Source of the DNA: Kamptonema formosum PCC 10802
Lineage (GTDB): Bacteria > Cyanobacteriota > Cyanobacteriia > Cyanobacteriales > Oscillatoriaceae
Direction of reading: 5' to 3'
Length of the DNA stretch: 64,000 nucleotides
NCBI RefSeq assembly: GCF_000332335.1
Contig: NZ_KB235948.1
Location: 3,175,840-3,239,839 of the forward strand
Below, one piece after another: positions 44,873-54,421 of the stretch. Under the pieces are notes generated by a model, which did not search any database, had not been told where the DNA came from, and worked only from the letters and a program-made list of their open reading frames with translations. Each line of letters opens with the position of its first letter. Positions within the stretch are counted from its first letter, which is position 1. A program made the translations under genes and the position numbers.

Positions 44873-45901
44873 TCAGGTTAACTTCTCAAGCAGGGTTGTG
44901 GCAATGGCTTCCAGAGATAGCACCTCCACAGCGGCATCCAACTCCACCGCAGCCTTGGGCATCCCGTAGACACTGCAACTCTCTTTATTCTGAGCGATCG
45001 TATGCCAGCCTTGCAATCGCAAAGCCCTCAATCCAAGAGCGCCATCCCGACCCATGCCGGTGAGCAGAATAGCAGTCCCCTTGCCTTTCCAGTTTTCGGC
45101 GAGACTCTTGAAAAACACGTCAACAGACGGACGGTAGGGGTAGCTGGCAGGATTTTTGGTGTAACCAAACGTTAAATCGGGTTTTAAGTAGAGGTGATCG
45201 TTCGTCCCCGCCACCAAAACCGTGCCTTTGCGCGGGCGGTCGCTGGCAGCAGCCAGCCGCACCGGCAGTGCGGTTTGCAGCGCCAGCCACTCAATAAACC
45301 CACTAGCAAATTGACCGTCAACGTGCTGGACAATGACCAGCGCAGCGCCAAAACCCGCAGGGATCTGGGACAGGATCGCCGCCAGCGCTTTCGGTCCCCC
45401 CGCAGACGACCCAATCGCCACTAATGGCACTGCAGGCGACGATTCCTGCCGGCGCTCTAAATTAGCGTAGCGAGAGGCAAACTTCCCTTTGCTGCCTGCC
45501 GGTGCCGGTTTCAGCAATTTGCGAATTCTAGCAATTTTTGCCAGTAGCTTGCTAGCCATTTCACCACTGCCGTCAGCACCCAAAACCGGCGTGTCAACCG
45601 CATCCAGCGCTCCGTATCCCATCGCTTCATAGACTTTCGACATATTTGTCTCAGTGCAAGCGGTCACGATCAGAATCGCGCAGGGATAGCATTTCATAAT
45701 GAGCTGAGTTGCCTCGGCACCATCCATCACCGGCATCAGCAAATCCATGAGGATTAAATCCGGAGGATCTCTATGGCACTTCGCAACTGCTTCCGCGCCA
45801 TCGCGAGCCGTCCAAACCACCTGACAGTCGGGCACAGCCTCCAGGACACGTCGCAGTCCCACTACAGCGGTCGTCATGTCGTTAACGATCGCAACTTTCA
45901 T
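44873..45901 (-). CDS. cheB: CheB methylesterase (WspF-like)
   Basis: This 342-residue protein demethylates/deamidates chemoreceptors. An N-terminal receiver has D53 ([13 protein letters not shown]). The C-terminal methylesterase has the catalytic serine in [17 protein letters not shown] (near 166), histidine in [13 protein letters not shown] (near 193) and aspartate in [14 protein letters not shown] (near 288). It starts 2 bp after the end of the CheA hybrid, so the two are translationally close. It should oppose a CheR on the cluster's MCP; the local CheR is truncated (see 51875-52117), so methylation balance must depend on another CheR or be lost. Confidence 0.95.
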   Translation of the reverse strand: MKVAIVNDMTTAVVGLRRVLEAVPDCQVVWTARDGAEAVAKCHRDPPDLILMDLLMPVMDGAEATQLIMKCYPCAILIVTACTETNMSKVYEAMGYGALDAVDTPVLGADGSGEMASKLLAKIARIRKLLKPAPAGSKGKFASRYANLERRQESSPAVPLVAIGSSAGGPKALAAILSQIPAGFGAALVIVQHVDGQFASGFIEWLALQTALPVRLAAASDRPRKGTVLVAGTNDHLYLKPDLTFGYTKNPASYPYRPSVDVFFKSLAENWKGKGTAILLTGMGRDGALGLRALRLQGWHTIAQNKESCSVYGMPKAAVELDAAVEVLSLEAIATTLLEKLT

Positions 45902-45903
45902 AC

Positions 45904-48900
45904 TTAACGACCTATTAAATCAGCGACCGCATTAATCATCGTTTCGTCCTGAAAACTGCTCTTCGTCAAATAGTAATCAGCGCCAGCCTCCAGCCCCTGA
46001 ATGCGGTCCTCTTCTCGGTCGCGGTAGGAGACGACAATCACCGGCACATAATGCAAGCGCGGATGGCTCTTCATTTGCCGGATCAGTTCAATTCCATTCA
46101 TGCGCGGCATGTCAACGTCAGTAATCACCAAGTCGTAGTCCTTGGTGCGGACCGCATTCCATCCCTCCACACCGTTAATCGCAATATCCACATAGTACCC
46201 CCGATTTTCCAACAACTTGCGCTCCATTTCCCGCACCGTGATCGAGTCATCAACAACCAGAATCCTCTTGCGCTTGTCTGCGATTTCGCGCTCGCTTTGA
46301 ACACTCACCTTGGCCAGCCGGCCCCCTTTCAGTATAGCATCCATCGATCGCACCATGTCCGACACATCCAGAATCAGAACCGGCGTTCCATCTCCCAGTA
46401 AAGCCGTTGCGCTGATATCGGGAACTTTCCCCAAGCGCGGATCGAGAGGTCTCACCACTAAATCGCGCTCGCCGAGAAACTTTTCCACGCTCAAGCCATA
46501 GGTGCTGTCTCGCTCGCTAATCACCACGACAGCAACTGAGCCTGGCTTGGGAGGCGGTTCCGGCAGTTCTAAAACCTGATGGGCGGCAATCAGCCCAATA
46601 TTCTGCTCATTTCTTGTAAAATATTGGCGATTTTCCACATCGAAAATATCCTCGCGAACCAAAGTAACAATCTGGTCAATTCGAGCCAGTGGGATAGCGT
46701 AAGGTTTCCCAGAAATTTCAACCAGTAGCGTGCGAACAACCGACAGAGTTAGCGGCAGTTGAAAGTGAAAACTCATCCCTTTTCCTGGCGGGGACATCGC
46801 CCTGACCGTCCCTCCCACCTCATGGGCCATACTTTGCGCGATATCGAGTCCCACTCCCCGCCCAGAGATTTCCGTCACCTGTTTGGCGGTGGAAAATCCG
46901 GGTAAAAATATAAACTCCATCAACTCCGCATCGGTGAGCTGAGCCGCCATTTCAGCAGTTACTAAGTTTTTGCTGACGATCTTCTGGCGCAAGCGCTCGC
47001 GATCGATCCCTCGCCCGTCGTCGGTCACGGAAATCGCCAGCATTCCGCCCCGGTGAAAAGCTTCCAGACGAATCGTGCCTTCAGGAGGTTTTCCGGCTGC
47101 AATTCGCTCTTCGGGAACTTCAAGTCCGTGGTCAACCGCATTGCGGAGAATGTGGGTCAGAGGGGCTTCCAACTTCTTGAGAATGTCGCGATCGACCGGC
47201 GTTGACATGCCAGCAATATCTAACTTGACTTGCTTGTCCTGCTTGCGCGCCAAATCGCGAACCATTCGGGGAAAACCCTGTATGCCGTCGGCAAAGGGGC
47301 GCATGTGGGAGCTAATCACCTCCCGGTAGAGCCGGTCGGACAAATTCGCAGTCCGGCGCGCATATAACTCTAGCTCATCAATGCGAGCGCCCAGCAGCTG
47401 AACGCACTCCTGTTCGCAGATCCGCGCTTGTTCTAGGTATTCCTTTCCCTCTTGGCGCTCCAAATTGCGGTCGAAGGCATCCTGCAACTGTTCTAGGTTT
47501 CTGGAAAGTTCGCGCAGCCGGGATTTCAAGGACATCATAGAATCGGCAAACGGTTGCAGCCAGTTGGCTTCAATTAATGACTCTCCGGCTAGCCCCATGA
47601 TGCGGTTCAAGTTATCCGCACTGACTCGCACCACTCGATCCTGAGCTGCGCTTTTTTCTGAGGCGGAACTGGATTTTTTGCCTCGCTCCGGACGCTTCCT
47701 GTCTGGCGGGAGTGCCCGCGGGGGAGACGAGCTGCTGGCGGCTGCTATCTCAGGAATTGGCTGGGGGCTGACTTTGCTGGGAATTGCCACTACAGGGGTT
47801 GCGGAAACAGCCGGAACCAAAGACGCGGAAGATGCGGGAGTTTCCCGAATAACCTCTGCCGGTTTGGCCTTCTCCCTGACGCTTTGGGGTTTGGCTTCGG
47901 GGTTAAAAATTGCAGCAATCTCCGCTTGCGTCCCCTCAAAATCTGCTTGATGTTCCGCCAGCCAGCCGGCCATTTCAGTGTCGCTGACCTGACTGATATT
48001 GGCGAACAAATCCACGCCCTGAAGCAGCACATCCACATCATCGGGATTCAGGGTGATGGTTTTATTTTGCGCGGCGGCAAAACAGTCTTCCATAACGTGA
48101 GCCAGGTTGACTGCCACATCTAGCGCCACAATCCGGGCGGCTCCTTTTATGGAGTGAGCCGCGCGCATCAAGGCTTCCAATTCCTGTCCCGATTGGGGCT
48201 GGATCTCCGCAGCCAGCAGTCCGTTATTGAGGATAGCAACTTGCGCCTCCACTTCCAGGCGGAACAAATCCATCATGGAACTGTCCTCCTCACTCAAAAT
48301 AGGAGCTGGAGTTGAGGGAGGGGCTGCAATTGAGGCGCTTTCTTCACGAGAGCCGGTGAGCGCACTTGCCTCTGGAAAAGAAGTGATTTCTGGACTGAGT
48401 GCCGGTGGCTGTAAAGCCGGCACAAACTCGCTAATCGCCTCGACGGCAGGAGCTGATATAGTTGCGGGCGGTGCCGGTTGGGAAACAGCCGGCAATTGAG
48501 GCATTGAAAGCGTTACCGCACTCTCTCCGACAGCCTGAATAGGCGTTGCCGCCGAAGCCGCTCTCCCAGCACTCAGGATGACGGAAATCGCTCTCTGCGC
48601 GATCGTCAGCTCCCAGCTATGGTCCGCCATCCAGCGCTCAAATTCGCCAAGAGCCGCAGCGCTCATACCCAACAGCAAATCGCTGGCGTGGCGCAACAGT
48701 TCAATCTGCTCTTCGCCCAGTATAATAGTCCCGTTCAGAGCCGCAATAAAACACTCCTTCATTAGCTGCGCCAAGGTGGACGCCGGATCAATTTCTACAA
48801 GTTGGCTGCTTCCCCAGAGCGAATGGACTGCTTGTGCGGCTCGGTCGAGTTCAGTCGCAGAGACTGGCTGCGTTCTGAGCGCCGGCAGACATTCCTTGAT

Positions 48901-48960
48901 GGTGGCAACCTGAGTTTCAACTTCCTGGCGAAACAGTTCCAGAATCGTGTAATCGCTCAT
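45904..48960 (-). CDS. CheA-type hybrid kinase with two HPt domains and a receiver (WspE-like)
   Basis: This 1018-residue histidine kinase receives signals from the MCP and phosphorylates CheB and the cyclase. HPt domain 1 has H46 ([15 protein letters not shown], a weak match), and HPt domain 2 has H near 267 ([13 protein letters not shown]). A Pro/Ala-rich linker follows, then the dimerisation and ATPase domains: N-box [19 protein letters not shown]1 [14 protein letters not shown]2 [13 protein letters not shown] near 700. The CheW-like domain (about 765-885) and a C-terminal receiver (about 895-1018, D near 948 in [13 protein letters not shown]) end the protein. The hybrid layout HPt-kinase-W-REC is that of WspE. 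The 18-bp gap to the upstream CheW supports co-transcription. Confidence 0.93.
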   Translation of the reverse strand: MSDYTILELFRQEVETQVATIKECLPALRTQPVSATELDRAAQAVHSLWGSSQLVEIDPASTLAQLMKECFIAALNGTIILGEEQIELLRHASDLLLGMSAAALGEFERWMADHSWELTIAQRAISVILSAGRAASAATPIQAVGESAVTLSMPQLPAVSQPAPPATISAPAVEAISEFVPALQPPALSPEITSFPEASALTGSREESASIAAPPSTPAPILSEEDSSMMDLFRLEVEAQVAILNNGLLAAEIQPQSGQELEALMRAAHSIKGAARIVALDVAVNLAHVMEDCFAAAQNKTITLNPDDVDVLLQGVDLFANISQVSDTEMAGWLAEHQADFEGTQAEIAAIFNPEAKPQSVREKAKPAEVIRETPASSASLVPAVSATPVVAIPSKVSPQPIPEIAAASSSSPPRALPPDRKRPERGKKSSSASEKSAAQDRVVRVSADNLNRIMGLAGESLIEANWLQPFADSMMSLKSRLRELSRNLEQLQDAFDRNLERQEGKEYLEQARICEQECVQLLGARIDELELYARRTANLSDRLYREVISSHMRPFADGIQGFPRMVRDLARKQDKQVKLDIAGMSTPVDRDILKKLEAPLTHILRNAVDHGLEVPEERIAAGKPPEGTIRLEAFHRGGMLAISVTDDGRGIDRERLRQKIVSKNLVTAEMAAQLTDAELMEFIFLPGFSTAKQVTEISGRGVGLDIAQSMAHEVGGTVRAMSPPGKGMSFHFQLPLTLSVVRTLLVEISGKPYAIPLARIDQIVTLVREDIFDVENRQYFTRNEQNIGLIAAHQVLELPEPPPKPGSVAVVVISERDSTYGLSVEKFLGERDLVVRPLDPRLGKVPDISATALLGDGTPVLILDVSDMVRSMDAILKGGRLAKVSVQSEREIADKRKRILVVDDSITVREMERKLLENRGYYVDIAINGVEGWNAVRTKDYDLVITDVDMPRMNGIELIRQMKSHPRLHYVPVIVVSYRDREEDRIQGLEAGADYYLTKSSFQDETMINAVADLIGR

Positions 48961-48977
48961 ATCGGCTTTCCGCTGTG

Positions 48978-49706
48978 CTACAATATTTTATCACTGAGGG
49001 TGTAGAACAGCAATTCGCTGTCGAGATAATTGACTTTCTTGCCCTCCCAGTAAACAATCCCTTGGGTGTACCCTTCGTCGGCTTTGGTAATGACCACGGG
49101 TGCCGGCTGCAGCTCCTTGAGGTGAAACCGGAAAATCCCGTGCACCTCATCAACGGGAAAAACCCACTTGTCCTCGCCCTGTCCCGCCACGATCATTCGT
49201 TTGAGATCGAGCCGGTTGAGTGTGGGGGGAGTCCCCTCAGTTGACTGAATATTCAACAGATGACTGAGAGAGGCGCAGAGTAAGGTTTCCCCGCGAATAT
49301 TTACCAGCCCCAAAAATAACTTGTTGCTCCGGTGAGGCAGGGGTTGAATGACGGAAGGATGGGTAACTTCTTGCAGCATCCGCACCGGCAGCGCCAATCT
49401 CTCATTCCCCAGCCGAAAGATAATGATGGAAATCGCATCTGGTGTGCGGATGATGGCTTCATTCGCTTCAGCGATGTCCTGACCGGCAGGCGTTTCTGCC
49501 AGAATCCCTAGCCACTCTTCCAGATAATCCTGCGCTGGTTCCCGTTCCAGCAAACTGTCGCCCACTGCAGCATAAACTGGACATTCATGGCAGTGGATTA
49601 CGGTTGGTAACTGACTGCAGGAGCGATCCCCCATCACGCCTATCTGATTCCAGCAATCATTAAAAATGGGGCCATCGCTGCCAAGGTTTTCTTCATTCAT
49701 AAGCAT
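48978..49706 (-). CDS. CheW with cysteine N-terminus (WspD-like)
   Basis: A 242-residue CheW-fold coupling protein. The N-terminal extension FNDCWNQIGVMGDRSCSQLP and HCHECPVYAAVGDSLL is a hallmark of the WspD group, with four cysteines that could bind a metal or cluster. The CheW domain starts near residue 90 (ISIIIFRLGNERLALPVRML) and contains GLVNIRGETLLCASL. It bridges receptor and kinase, and lies between the MCP and CheA genes. The ATG at 49706 is used; another ATG lies two codons later. A five-copy repeat separates it from the MCP gene. Confidence 0.92.
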   Translation of the reverse strand: MLMNEENLGSDGPIFNDCWNQIGVMGDRSCSQLPTVIHCHECPVYAAVGDSLLEREPAQDYLEEWLGILAETPAGQDIAEANEAIIRTPDAISIIIFRLGNERLALPVRMLQEVTHPSVIQPLPHRSNKLFLGLVNIRGETLLCASLSHLLNIQSTEGTPPTLNRLDLKRMIVAGQGEDKWVFPVDEVHGIFRFHLKELQPAPVVITKADEGYTQGIVYWEGKKVNYLDSELLFYTLSDKIL

Positions 49707-49737
49707 TTGGTTCCGCCTGAAGCTCTGACTTGAAAAG

Positions 49738-49867
49738 GTTTGTAGTTGGGCTTTAGCCCAAAAGTTTGTAGTTGGGCTTTAGCCCAAAAGTTTGTAGTTG
49801 GGCTTTAGCCCAAAAGTTTGTAGTTGGGCTTTAGCCCAAAAGGTTTGTAGTTGGGCTTTAGCCCAAT
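49738..49867. repeat. 26-bp tandem repeat, five copies, between MCP and WspD-like genes
   Basis: GTTTGTAGTTGGGCTTTAGC then CCAAAA repeats at 49738, 49764, 49790, 49816 and 49843. Each unit contains the palindrome TTGGGCT/AGCCCAA. There are no spacers between the units, so it is not a CRISPR array. It lies inside the operon. Confidence 0.92.
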
Positions 49868-49874
49868 ACCCTTC

Positions 49875-49918
49875 CAGGCTCCCGCCTGGGAACGCCCTAC
49901 CAGAGGCTCTGCCTCGTT
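49875..49918. repeat. CCAGGCTCCCGCCTGGGAACG-type palindrome
   Basis: CCAGGCTCCCGCCTGG with GAACGCC, then AGAGGCTCTGCCTCG, just past the MCP stop. It is related to the palindromes at 32497 and 35512. Confidence 0.65.
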
Positions 49919-49924
49919 TTAAAC

Positions 49925-51793
49925 CTAATTTTGCACCTTAAATTTAGAAATTTCTTCCCGCAACGATCGGGCGGCATCGTCCAACTGCTCCAAGGCGCTG
50001 TTGGTTTCCCGCAAGGCATCCACGGTTTGCTGGGAAGCCTCAGTTAATTGCTCCATTGCTTCGCTGATTTGCTGCGCCGCCTGAGCTTGATCCTCCATAC
50101 TGTGGCCCACCTGCTCAAACTGAGGGGGCAAACTTTGCACTTGACTGATCACTTTACCAATTTGGTGGCTGATCTTGCTCACCCGCTCCACACTATCCGT
50201 CACCGATTTGTTGAATTTATCCATTTCCATCACCCCCACCGACACCGCCGATTGCATGTCTTTGACAATTTGCTCAATTTCCAGCGTCGCCACGGCAGTC
50301 TGGTTAGCCAGCCGGCGGATCTCTCGCGCCACCACCGCAAAGCCGGCACCGTACTCTCCAGCCTTTTCCGCTTCAATCGCCGCATTCAGCGACAGGATAC
50401 TGGTTTGATCGGCCACTTTGGTAATCGTCACCACCACATTGTTAATGTTGGCGGCTTTTTTATTCATCACTCCCAGTTTGGACGTGATCGAGTTGGTCGC
50501 TTCTGTGAGCTGCCGCATCGTGTTTTCCATTTCCTCAAGTTCGTCTCGGCTGTCGCTCGCTCCCGCAGCCGTGTTCTGAGTCATGGTGGCGACTTGCTCC
50601 ATCATTTTCACTAACTTTTGGGAGGTGCGGGCAATTTCCTGAGCGGTTGCTGTGACTTCATTGGTGGAAGCGAGCTGTTCTGTCGCTGTGGCTTCCAGTT
50701 CTTTGCCCGAGGCAGCAATTTGAGTGGAAGAGGTGGTAATTTGCACGCCAGACTTCTGAATGCGCCGAATCAAGGAATTCAAGTTCTTGTTCATCGTCGC
50801 AAAGGCTGTTTGCAATTTGCCGATTTCGTCGGAGCGGTTGGACGCCTGAATCTGCGCAGTCAAATCCCCACTGGAGATTTTTTGGGCCACCTCTACCACC
50901 TCACTGATCTGGCCGGCTAGGTTGTAAAATGCGGTTTGCAATTGGCCGATTTCGTCTTGCTGCTCTTCCGAGGACAGCACGCTCCTCCCCGTCACATTTT
51001 TGCTGCTGGATATTTGGCAAGAAAGTTTCACCAAATCCGCCACCTTGGCGGTTATTGATTTGCTGAAGTAATATCCAAAAATTACCGCAGTCAGAGGGCC
51101 AATCAGCAAAGCGACAATCAGCCAGAATGTGCCGCCAGCCGCCTTTTTTTTAGCACTCCCAGCTGTGTCCAGACCAAAATCTTCGTTGCGCTTTATATCT
51201 TCGAGCAGGTATTTTGTTGCCGCCTCAAAGGAGGGACGATTATTTTGGGCTTGCTGGTGGAGCTGATCCAAAACAGCACGGGCTCTTTTGACGGCTGCCA
51301 TTTCAGGAGAGCTGTCTCTGCCTTGCCGGATCAGTTCAAGTTCTTTTGCCACTGGGTTGAGAATCCCCAAGCTCTCGAACTGTTGATTCGCTAGCATGAA
51401 TCTTTCATGATTTTGTTTCCACTGATTCCAGGCCGTCTTTAGCTGTTCGTATATTCTCTTTTCTTCCTCAGTTTTTTCTGTTTTTTCATACTGGTTAAAT
51501 CCGCTATCAATCTGCTGCCAAGCGCTTTTAATTCGGTCGATTTCCGCATTTCTTTCAGCTTGGGTTAGCTCAACGTCCAGTAAAGCTCGTTCTGAGGATT
51601 CTATTTGGGTTTGCCCTTCATTAATTTTCCACAAACTTATTACACTGGGCAGGCTATTTGTGCTGATCGTGTTTAGGGCTTGGCTCAGGCTGGCATTCAC
51701 ACTCCAACCCACCAAAGCCACAACTAACACAATTAAACCAATGAACATAAACGCGCCGGTCAGCCGCGTCTGTAAACTCATGTTCTTTAGCAT
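49925..51793 (-). CDS. Methyl-accepting chemotaxis protein (WspA-like)
   Basis: A 622-residue chemoreceptor from the ATG at 51793 (GGGAG eight bases upstream). Layout: N-terminal membrane helix (about 12-34), a periplasmic four-helix-bundle sensor (about 35-215, e.g. INEGQTQIESSERALLD), a second helix near 222-246 (WLIVALLIGPLTAVIFGYYF), two HAMP-like stretches (about 247-345) and the cytoplasmic signalling domain, with the hairpin tip DQTSILSLNAAIEAEKAGEY and EFAVVAREIRRLANQ-type block (here GFAVVAREIRRLANQ). No CheR-binding pentapeptide is seen at the C-terminus (SKFKVQN). In Wsp systems the receptor senses surface contact; the ligand here is unknown. Confidence 0.95.
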   Translation of the reverse strand: MLKNMSLQTRLTGAFMFIGLIVLVVALVGWSVNASLSQALNTISTNSLPSVISLWKINEGQTQIESSERALLDVELTQAERNAEIDRIKSAWQQIDSGFNQYEKTEKTEEEKRIYEQLKTAWNQWKQNHERFMLANQQFESLGILNPVAKELELIRQGRDSSPEMAAVKRARAVLDQLHQQAQNNRPSFEAATKYLLEDIKRNEDFGLDTAGSAKKKAAGGTFWLIVALLIGPLTAVIFGYYFSKSITAKVADLVKLSCQISSSKNVTGRSVLSSEEQQDEIGQLQTAFYNLAGQISEVVEVAQKISSGDLTAQIQASNRSDEIGKLQTAFATMNKNLNSLIRRIQKSGVQITTSSTQIAASGKELEATATEQLASTNEVTATAQEIARTSQKLVKMMEQVATMTQNTAAGASDSRDELEEMENTMRQLTEATNSITSKLGVMNKKAANINNVVVTITKVADQTSILSLNAAIEAEKAGEYGAGFAVVAREIRRLANQTAVATLEIEQIVKDMQSAVSVGVMEMDKFNKSVTDSVERVSKISHQIGKVISQVQSLPPQFEQVGHSMEDQAQAAQQISEAMEQLTEASQQTVDALRETNSALEQLDDAARSLREEISKFKVQN

Positions 51794-51874
51794 ACACTGC
51801 TCCCGATTCCTCTCTTAAGAAAAGTTTCGATATTCAGGCTTCGCAGTCTCATCTCCCTGATTTCGGAACTCGGC

Positions 51875-52117
51875 TTAGTTGCGCTCGCCTTTTTCAAGTT
51901 GCCCAAAGCGTTCTGCTCCCCAGTTTGAGGTCTGGCGCTCAAAGGGTTGCCGGTCAAAAACTTTGAGAAAAGCATCTAGCTCGGAACTCCCACAGAGAGA
52001 ACAACGATTTTCCACTGCCCTAGCCATTTTGCCAAGCCCCTCAATCTTAGCATCGATGCCTGTTTTTTGGCGCAACCGGCTCTCAATGGGTTCAATGCGC
52101 GCCAGACTCACTCGCAC
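51875..52117 (-). pseudogene. Truncated CheR N-terminus (WspC-like)
   Basis: An 80-codon frame between the CheW and MCP genes, overlapping the CheW end by 26 bp. It reads RIEPIESRLRQKTGIDAKI, then KMARAVENRCSLCGSSELDA and FLKVF. This resembles the N-terminal helical domain of CheR/WspC methyltransferases (RIGLDA, then ERAV, then GxxxLDAYL). The family should continue for another 200-350 residues with the SAM-binding domain, which is missing; the frame ends at QLEKGERN. The position matches wspC in the Wsp order. Assignment rests on this short similarity and on context, so it is moderately sure. Confidence 0.65.
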
Positions 52118-52574
52118 AGTTGTCTCCCGCCGCCAGCAGGTAGGTATGTTTTGCGTCAGAAAATAGCTCCTCTAGCTGAATGCGCTGAATTATCCCTTTC
52201 TCATCCATCTTCATTGCACCTAAGTAAGGGGCTTCTGTGACTCGAATGCCGGAGTCTACAAAGTCCTTTTTTGGCGCGTTAAAGGTTTCTGTGATCCTTT
52301 CGGCGATTAAACCCAAGTATTGCAGCGTGTTATTCTTGAGAGGGCATCTCACCATAATAATCCGCGTACTCAGGCAGAACCGGCTGGGGGTCCCCCGAAT
52401 CAAATGGCACAGATCGATGACCGGCACGATCTCGCCCCGATAATTAAATAAACCCGCTACATACTCCGATACGTGATAAATTTTCCTCAGCGGAACGCGC
52501 GGAATTACCTCAACAACGCTGGAACTCTCAATGGCGTACAAATCACTGCCAACGTGGAAAAGCAACATTAACAC
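52092..52574 (-). CDS. CheW coupling protein (WspB-like)
   Basis: A 160-residue CheW-fold protein. LLFHVGSDLYAIESSSVVEV is the first strand pair, and YVAGLFNYRGEIVPVIDLCH with the conserved RGxxxPVxDL motif is central. The start is taken as GTG 52574, which has AAAGG eight bases upstream; ATG 52568 is two codons inside. It is the first gene of the Wsp-like cluster and links the MCP to the CheA hybrid. Its 3' end overlaps the truncated CheR frame, evidence that the two were once translationally coupled. Confidence 0.92.
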   Translation of the reverse strand: MLMLLFHVGSDLYAIESSSVVEVIPRVPLRKIYHVSEYVAGLFNYRGEIVPVIDLCHLIRGTPSRFCLSTRIIMVRCPLKNNTLQYLGLIAERITETFNAPKKDFVDSGIRVTEAPYLGAMKMDEKGIIQRIQLEELFSDAKHTYLLAAGDNCASESGAH

Positions 52575-52630
52575 AGCTGTGACCTTTAATTTCTCTAGGG
52601 GAGTGACGCCCGAATTTTACTGACCAACCG

Positions 52631-52897
52631 CTACAAATCGAAACCCTCGATTAACACTCCCACCGGCGTCCCTTCATCCGCCGGCGTCGCAGCTTCAATT
52701 TCTGGCACCGTTCCCTCATTCAAACACTTAAACACCTCCGCCAGGATGCGAGCGATCAGTGACAGCTGTTTGCTGCACTCATAAAGTGCCGATTGATAAA
52801 TAGCTCTCCTGTGCGAGTTTCTGGAATCGCCTATTTTCTGGGTTCTGGCGCAGATTTGGGCGATGCTACAGCCCGGTCTTCCATCAATCTTAACCAA
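52631..52897 (-). CDS. Uncertain small frame between parB and cheW
   Basis: An 88-codon frame (TTG start) of the same strand as its neighbours. Its second half, YECSKQLSLIARILAEVFKC followed by EAATPADEGTPVGV, has a plausible protein composition, while the first half does not. Another frame of the same DNA (HRPNLRQNPENRRFQKLAQE) also looks protein-like, so a shift near 52795 may have broken a small gene. No family is recognised. Confidence 0.3.
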   Translation of the reverse strand: MVKIDGRPGCSIAQICARTQKIGDSRNSHRRAIYQSALYECSKQLSLIARILAEVFKCLNEGTVPEIEAATPADEGTPVGVLIEGFDL

Positions 52898-52926
52898 ACA
52901 AGCGCCGGCTCCCTTGAAAACAGGAC

Positions 52927-53838
52927 TTACTCTCCCTCAGAAAGCAGCCGGTCTATCTGTGCGAGCAAAGATTCCAATTGCTGGCACTTCTCGGAATTTT
53001 CCCACACCTTTGACTTGCTGGCTTTTTTGTAAGTAGCTTCCAGCCGCGCCTGCAGTTGAGAGCGCTCTTTCGGGGGCAGCAATGCTTTCACCCGCTGGCG
53101 GATTTCCCCCAAGGATAGTTCCAAGGCGAGCGCTTCCGACAGCAGGACTTGACGCTCTGACTGAGATTTAATTTTGGCTATTTCTTTGGCCTTAGTGTAT
53201 TCCAGGTGTCCAGAGCGCAAAGCTTCCAGAATGTCGGAGGGCAGATTGAGCAGCGGGAGCCGGTTGGTCACGAATGACTCCCAGGACATCAGCCCCAAAG
53301 ACTCAAACACCCATTTGACCGTTTCAGCTTCCGGCTTACCCATAACGTTCTGGGGAGTTTTTCCTTTCACTTCGTTTTGCATTCGGTGCAGAAGTGACTT
53401 CGCACCGGCAGCGGAACACCGCAGGGATATGGCCAGCAGCTCCAGTATCCCTTCCGTCTGCTCAATCGGGTTTAAATCCTGCCGTTGCAGGTTCTCAATC
53501 AGGGCATATTGCACAGCTTGCTGTTCGGTCATCTCCCGAACCGTCACCGGCACTTCCGCCAGATCCGCAAGCTGCGCCGCCTTGAAGCGCCGGTGTCCAG
53601 CCACTAACTCGTAGTTTTCCCCCACAGGTCTGACTAATATCGGCTGAAGGATGCCTTCTTTCTTCACGGATTCTACCAGCGCCTGCATTGCAGTGGACTC
53701 AAAATAGCGGCGCAGTTGAGACTGGGGGGCAGTAATTTTGCTTATAGGAAGCCGATAGGAAACAGGGGATTCTTTGTCGGCTGTCGTAAGAACCGTTTTC
53801 AACTTAGGGCACTCCCAAAAAGAACTTCTGCCACTCAT
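52927..53838 (-). CDS. parB: ParB/Spo0J-family partition protein
   Basis: A 303-residue ParB. The N-terminal nuclease-like CTPase fold holds the hallmark LRRYFESTAMQALVESVKKE, EGILQPILVRPVGENYELVA and the ParB box 2 GHRRFKAAQL, followed by QYALIENLQRQDLNPIEQTE with a helix-turn-helix region behind it. The end is a helical coiled coil. ParB binds parS and spreads along DNA for chromosome or plasmid partitioning. No parA is adjacent and I see no obvious parS, so this is an orphan; some cyanobacterial ParB-like proteins act as regulators. It lies 130 bp downstream of rbcS after a terminator. Confidence 0.9.
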   Translation of the reverse strand: MSGRSSFWECPKLKTVLTTADKESPVSYRLPISKITAPQSQLRRYFESTAMQALVESVKKEGILQPILVRPVGENYELVAGHRRFKAAQLADLAEVPVTVREMTEQQAVQYALIENLQRQDLNPIEQTEGILELLAISLRCSAAGAKSLLHRMQNEVKGKTPQNVMGKPEAETVKWVFESLGLMSWESFVTNRLPLLNLPSDILEALRSGHLEYTKAKEIAKIKSQSERQVLLSEALALELSLGEIRQRVKALLPPKERSQLQARLEATYKKASKSKVWENSEKCQQLESLLAQIDRLLSEGE

Positions 53839-53896
53839 CCTCTAGAGTAAGCTAATGAAACCCCGGAATCAACAAATCTTGCCCCATGCCCCATGC

Positions 53897-53931
53897 CCAA
53901 AAACAAAATAGGGCCTATTTAATAGGCCCTA
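53897..53931 (-). terminator. Terminator of the rbcLXS operon
   Basis: Reading the minus strand: TAGGGCCTA-TTAAA-TAGGCCCTA then TTTTGTTTTTG. A perfect 9-bp stem and T-rich tail 38 bp past the rbcS stop codon. Confidence 0.92.
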
Positions 53932-53968
53932 CTTGACATTTCAGCAGAAATGTGCTACTGCAAATCTA

Positions 53969-54301
53969 CTAACGGACACCGGCTGGCTTGTGGACGATGA
54001 AGCTGAGAACTTGGCACTGCTTCACGTTGTCAAAAGCCACCACGCGGATGTAGCAATTCGGGTACTCAGACCGGCACTGCTGCACTTCGCTAAGGACTTC
54101 TTGGGGGCTGCGGGCGCTGAACAGGGGCAGCTTCCACATCGTCCAGTAAAACAGAGTCGGATCGGAGTTTTCATTAAACTCCACCGCAGGAAAATAACCC
54201 TTATCCAAAACGTACTGGATCTGCTTGGCAATCTGCGAGTCCGTCAGGGGGGGCAGATAAGAAAGGGTTTCGTAACGGCGCTCTTTGGGTAGAGTTTTCA
54301 T
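53969..54301 (-). CDS. rbcS: RuBisCO small subunit
   Basis: A 110-residue small subunit of form IB RuBis[22 protein letters not shown] is the conserved start; the mature protein holds [29 protein letters not shown] and [14 protein letters not shown]. Eight copies cap the L8 core and stabilise it. The ATG at 54301 is preceded by AAGGAAG. It is the last gene of rbcL-rbcX-rbcS, 120 bp after rbcX, followed by a strong terminator. Confidence 0.98.
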   Translation of the reverse strand: MKTLPKERRYETLSYLPPLTDSQIAKQIQYVLDKGYFPAVEFNENSDPTLFYWTMWKLPLFSARSPQEVLSEVQQCRSEYPNCYIRVVAFDNVKQCQVLSFIVHKPAGVR

Positions 54302-54421
54302 TGTTGCTTCCTTCGTCTGTTGCTGGAATCTACGGTAATTTTTGCGGATTTGGGACGCCCCGATTGGGGGATTTGGGCATTGACCTCACCCATTCCCCAC
54401 CGGCTTAACGCCCACTGGCAC

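Noticed and set aside
49738-49867. Possible CRISPR array
   Set aside because: Units are contiguous without spacers and are a dispersed palindromic family; no cas genes.
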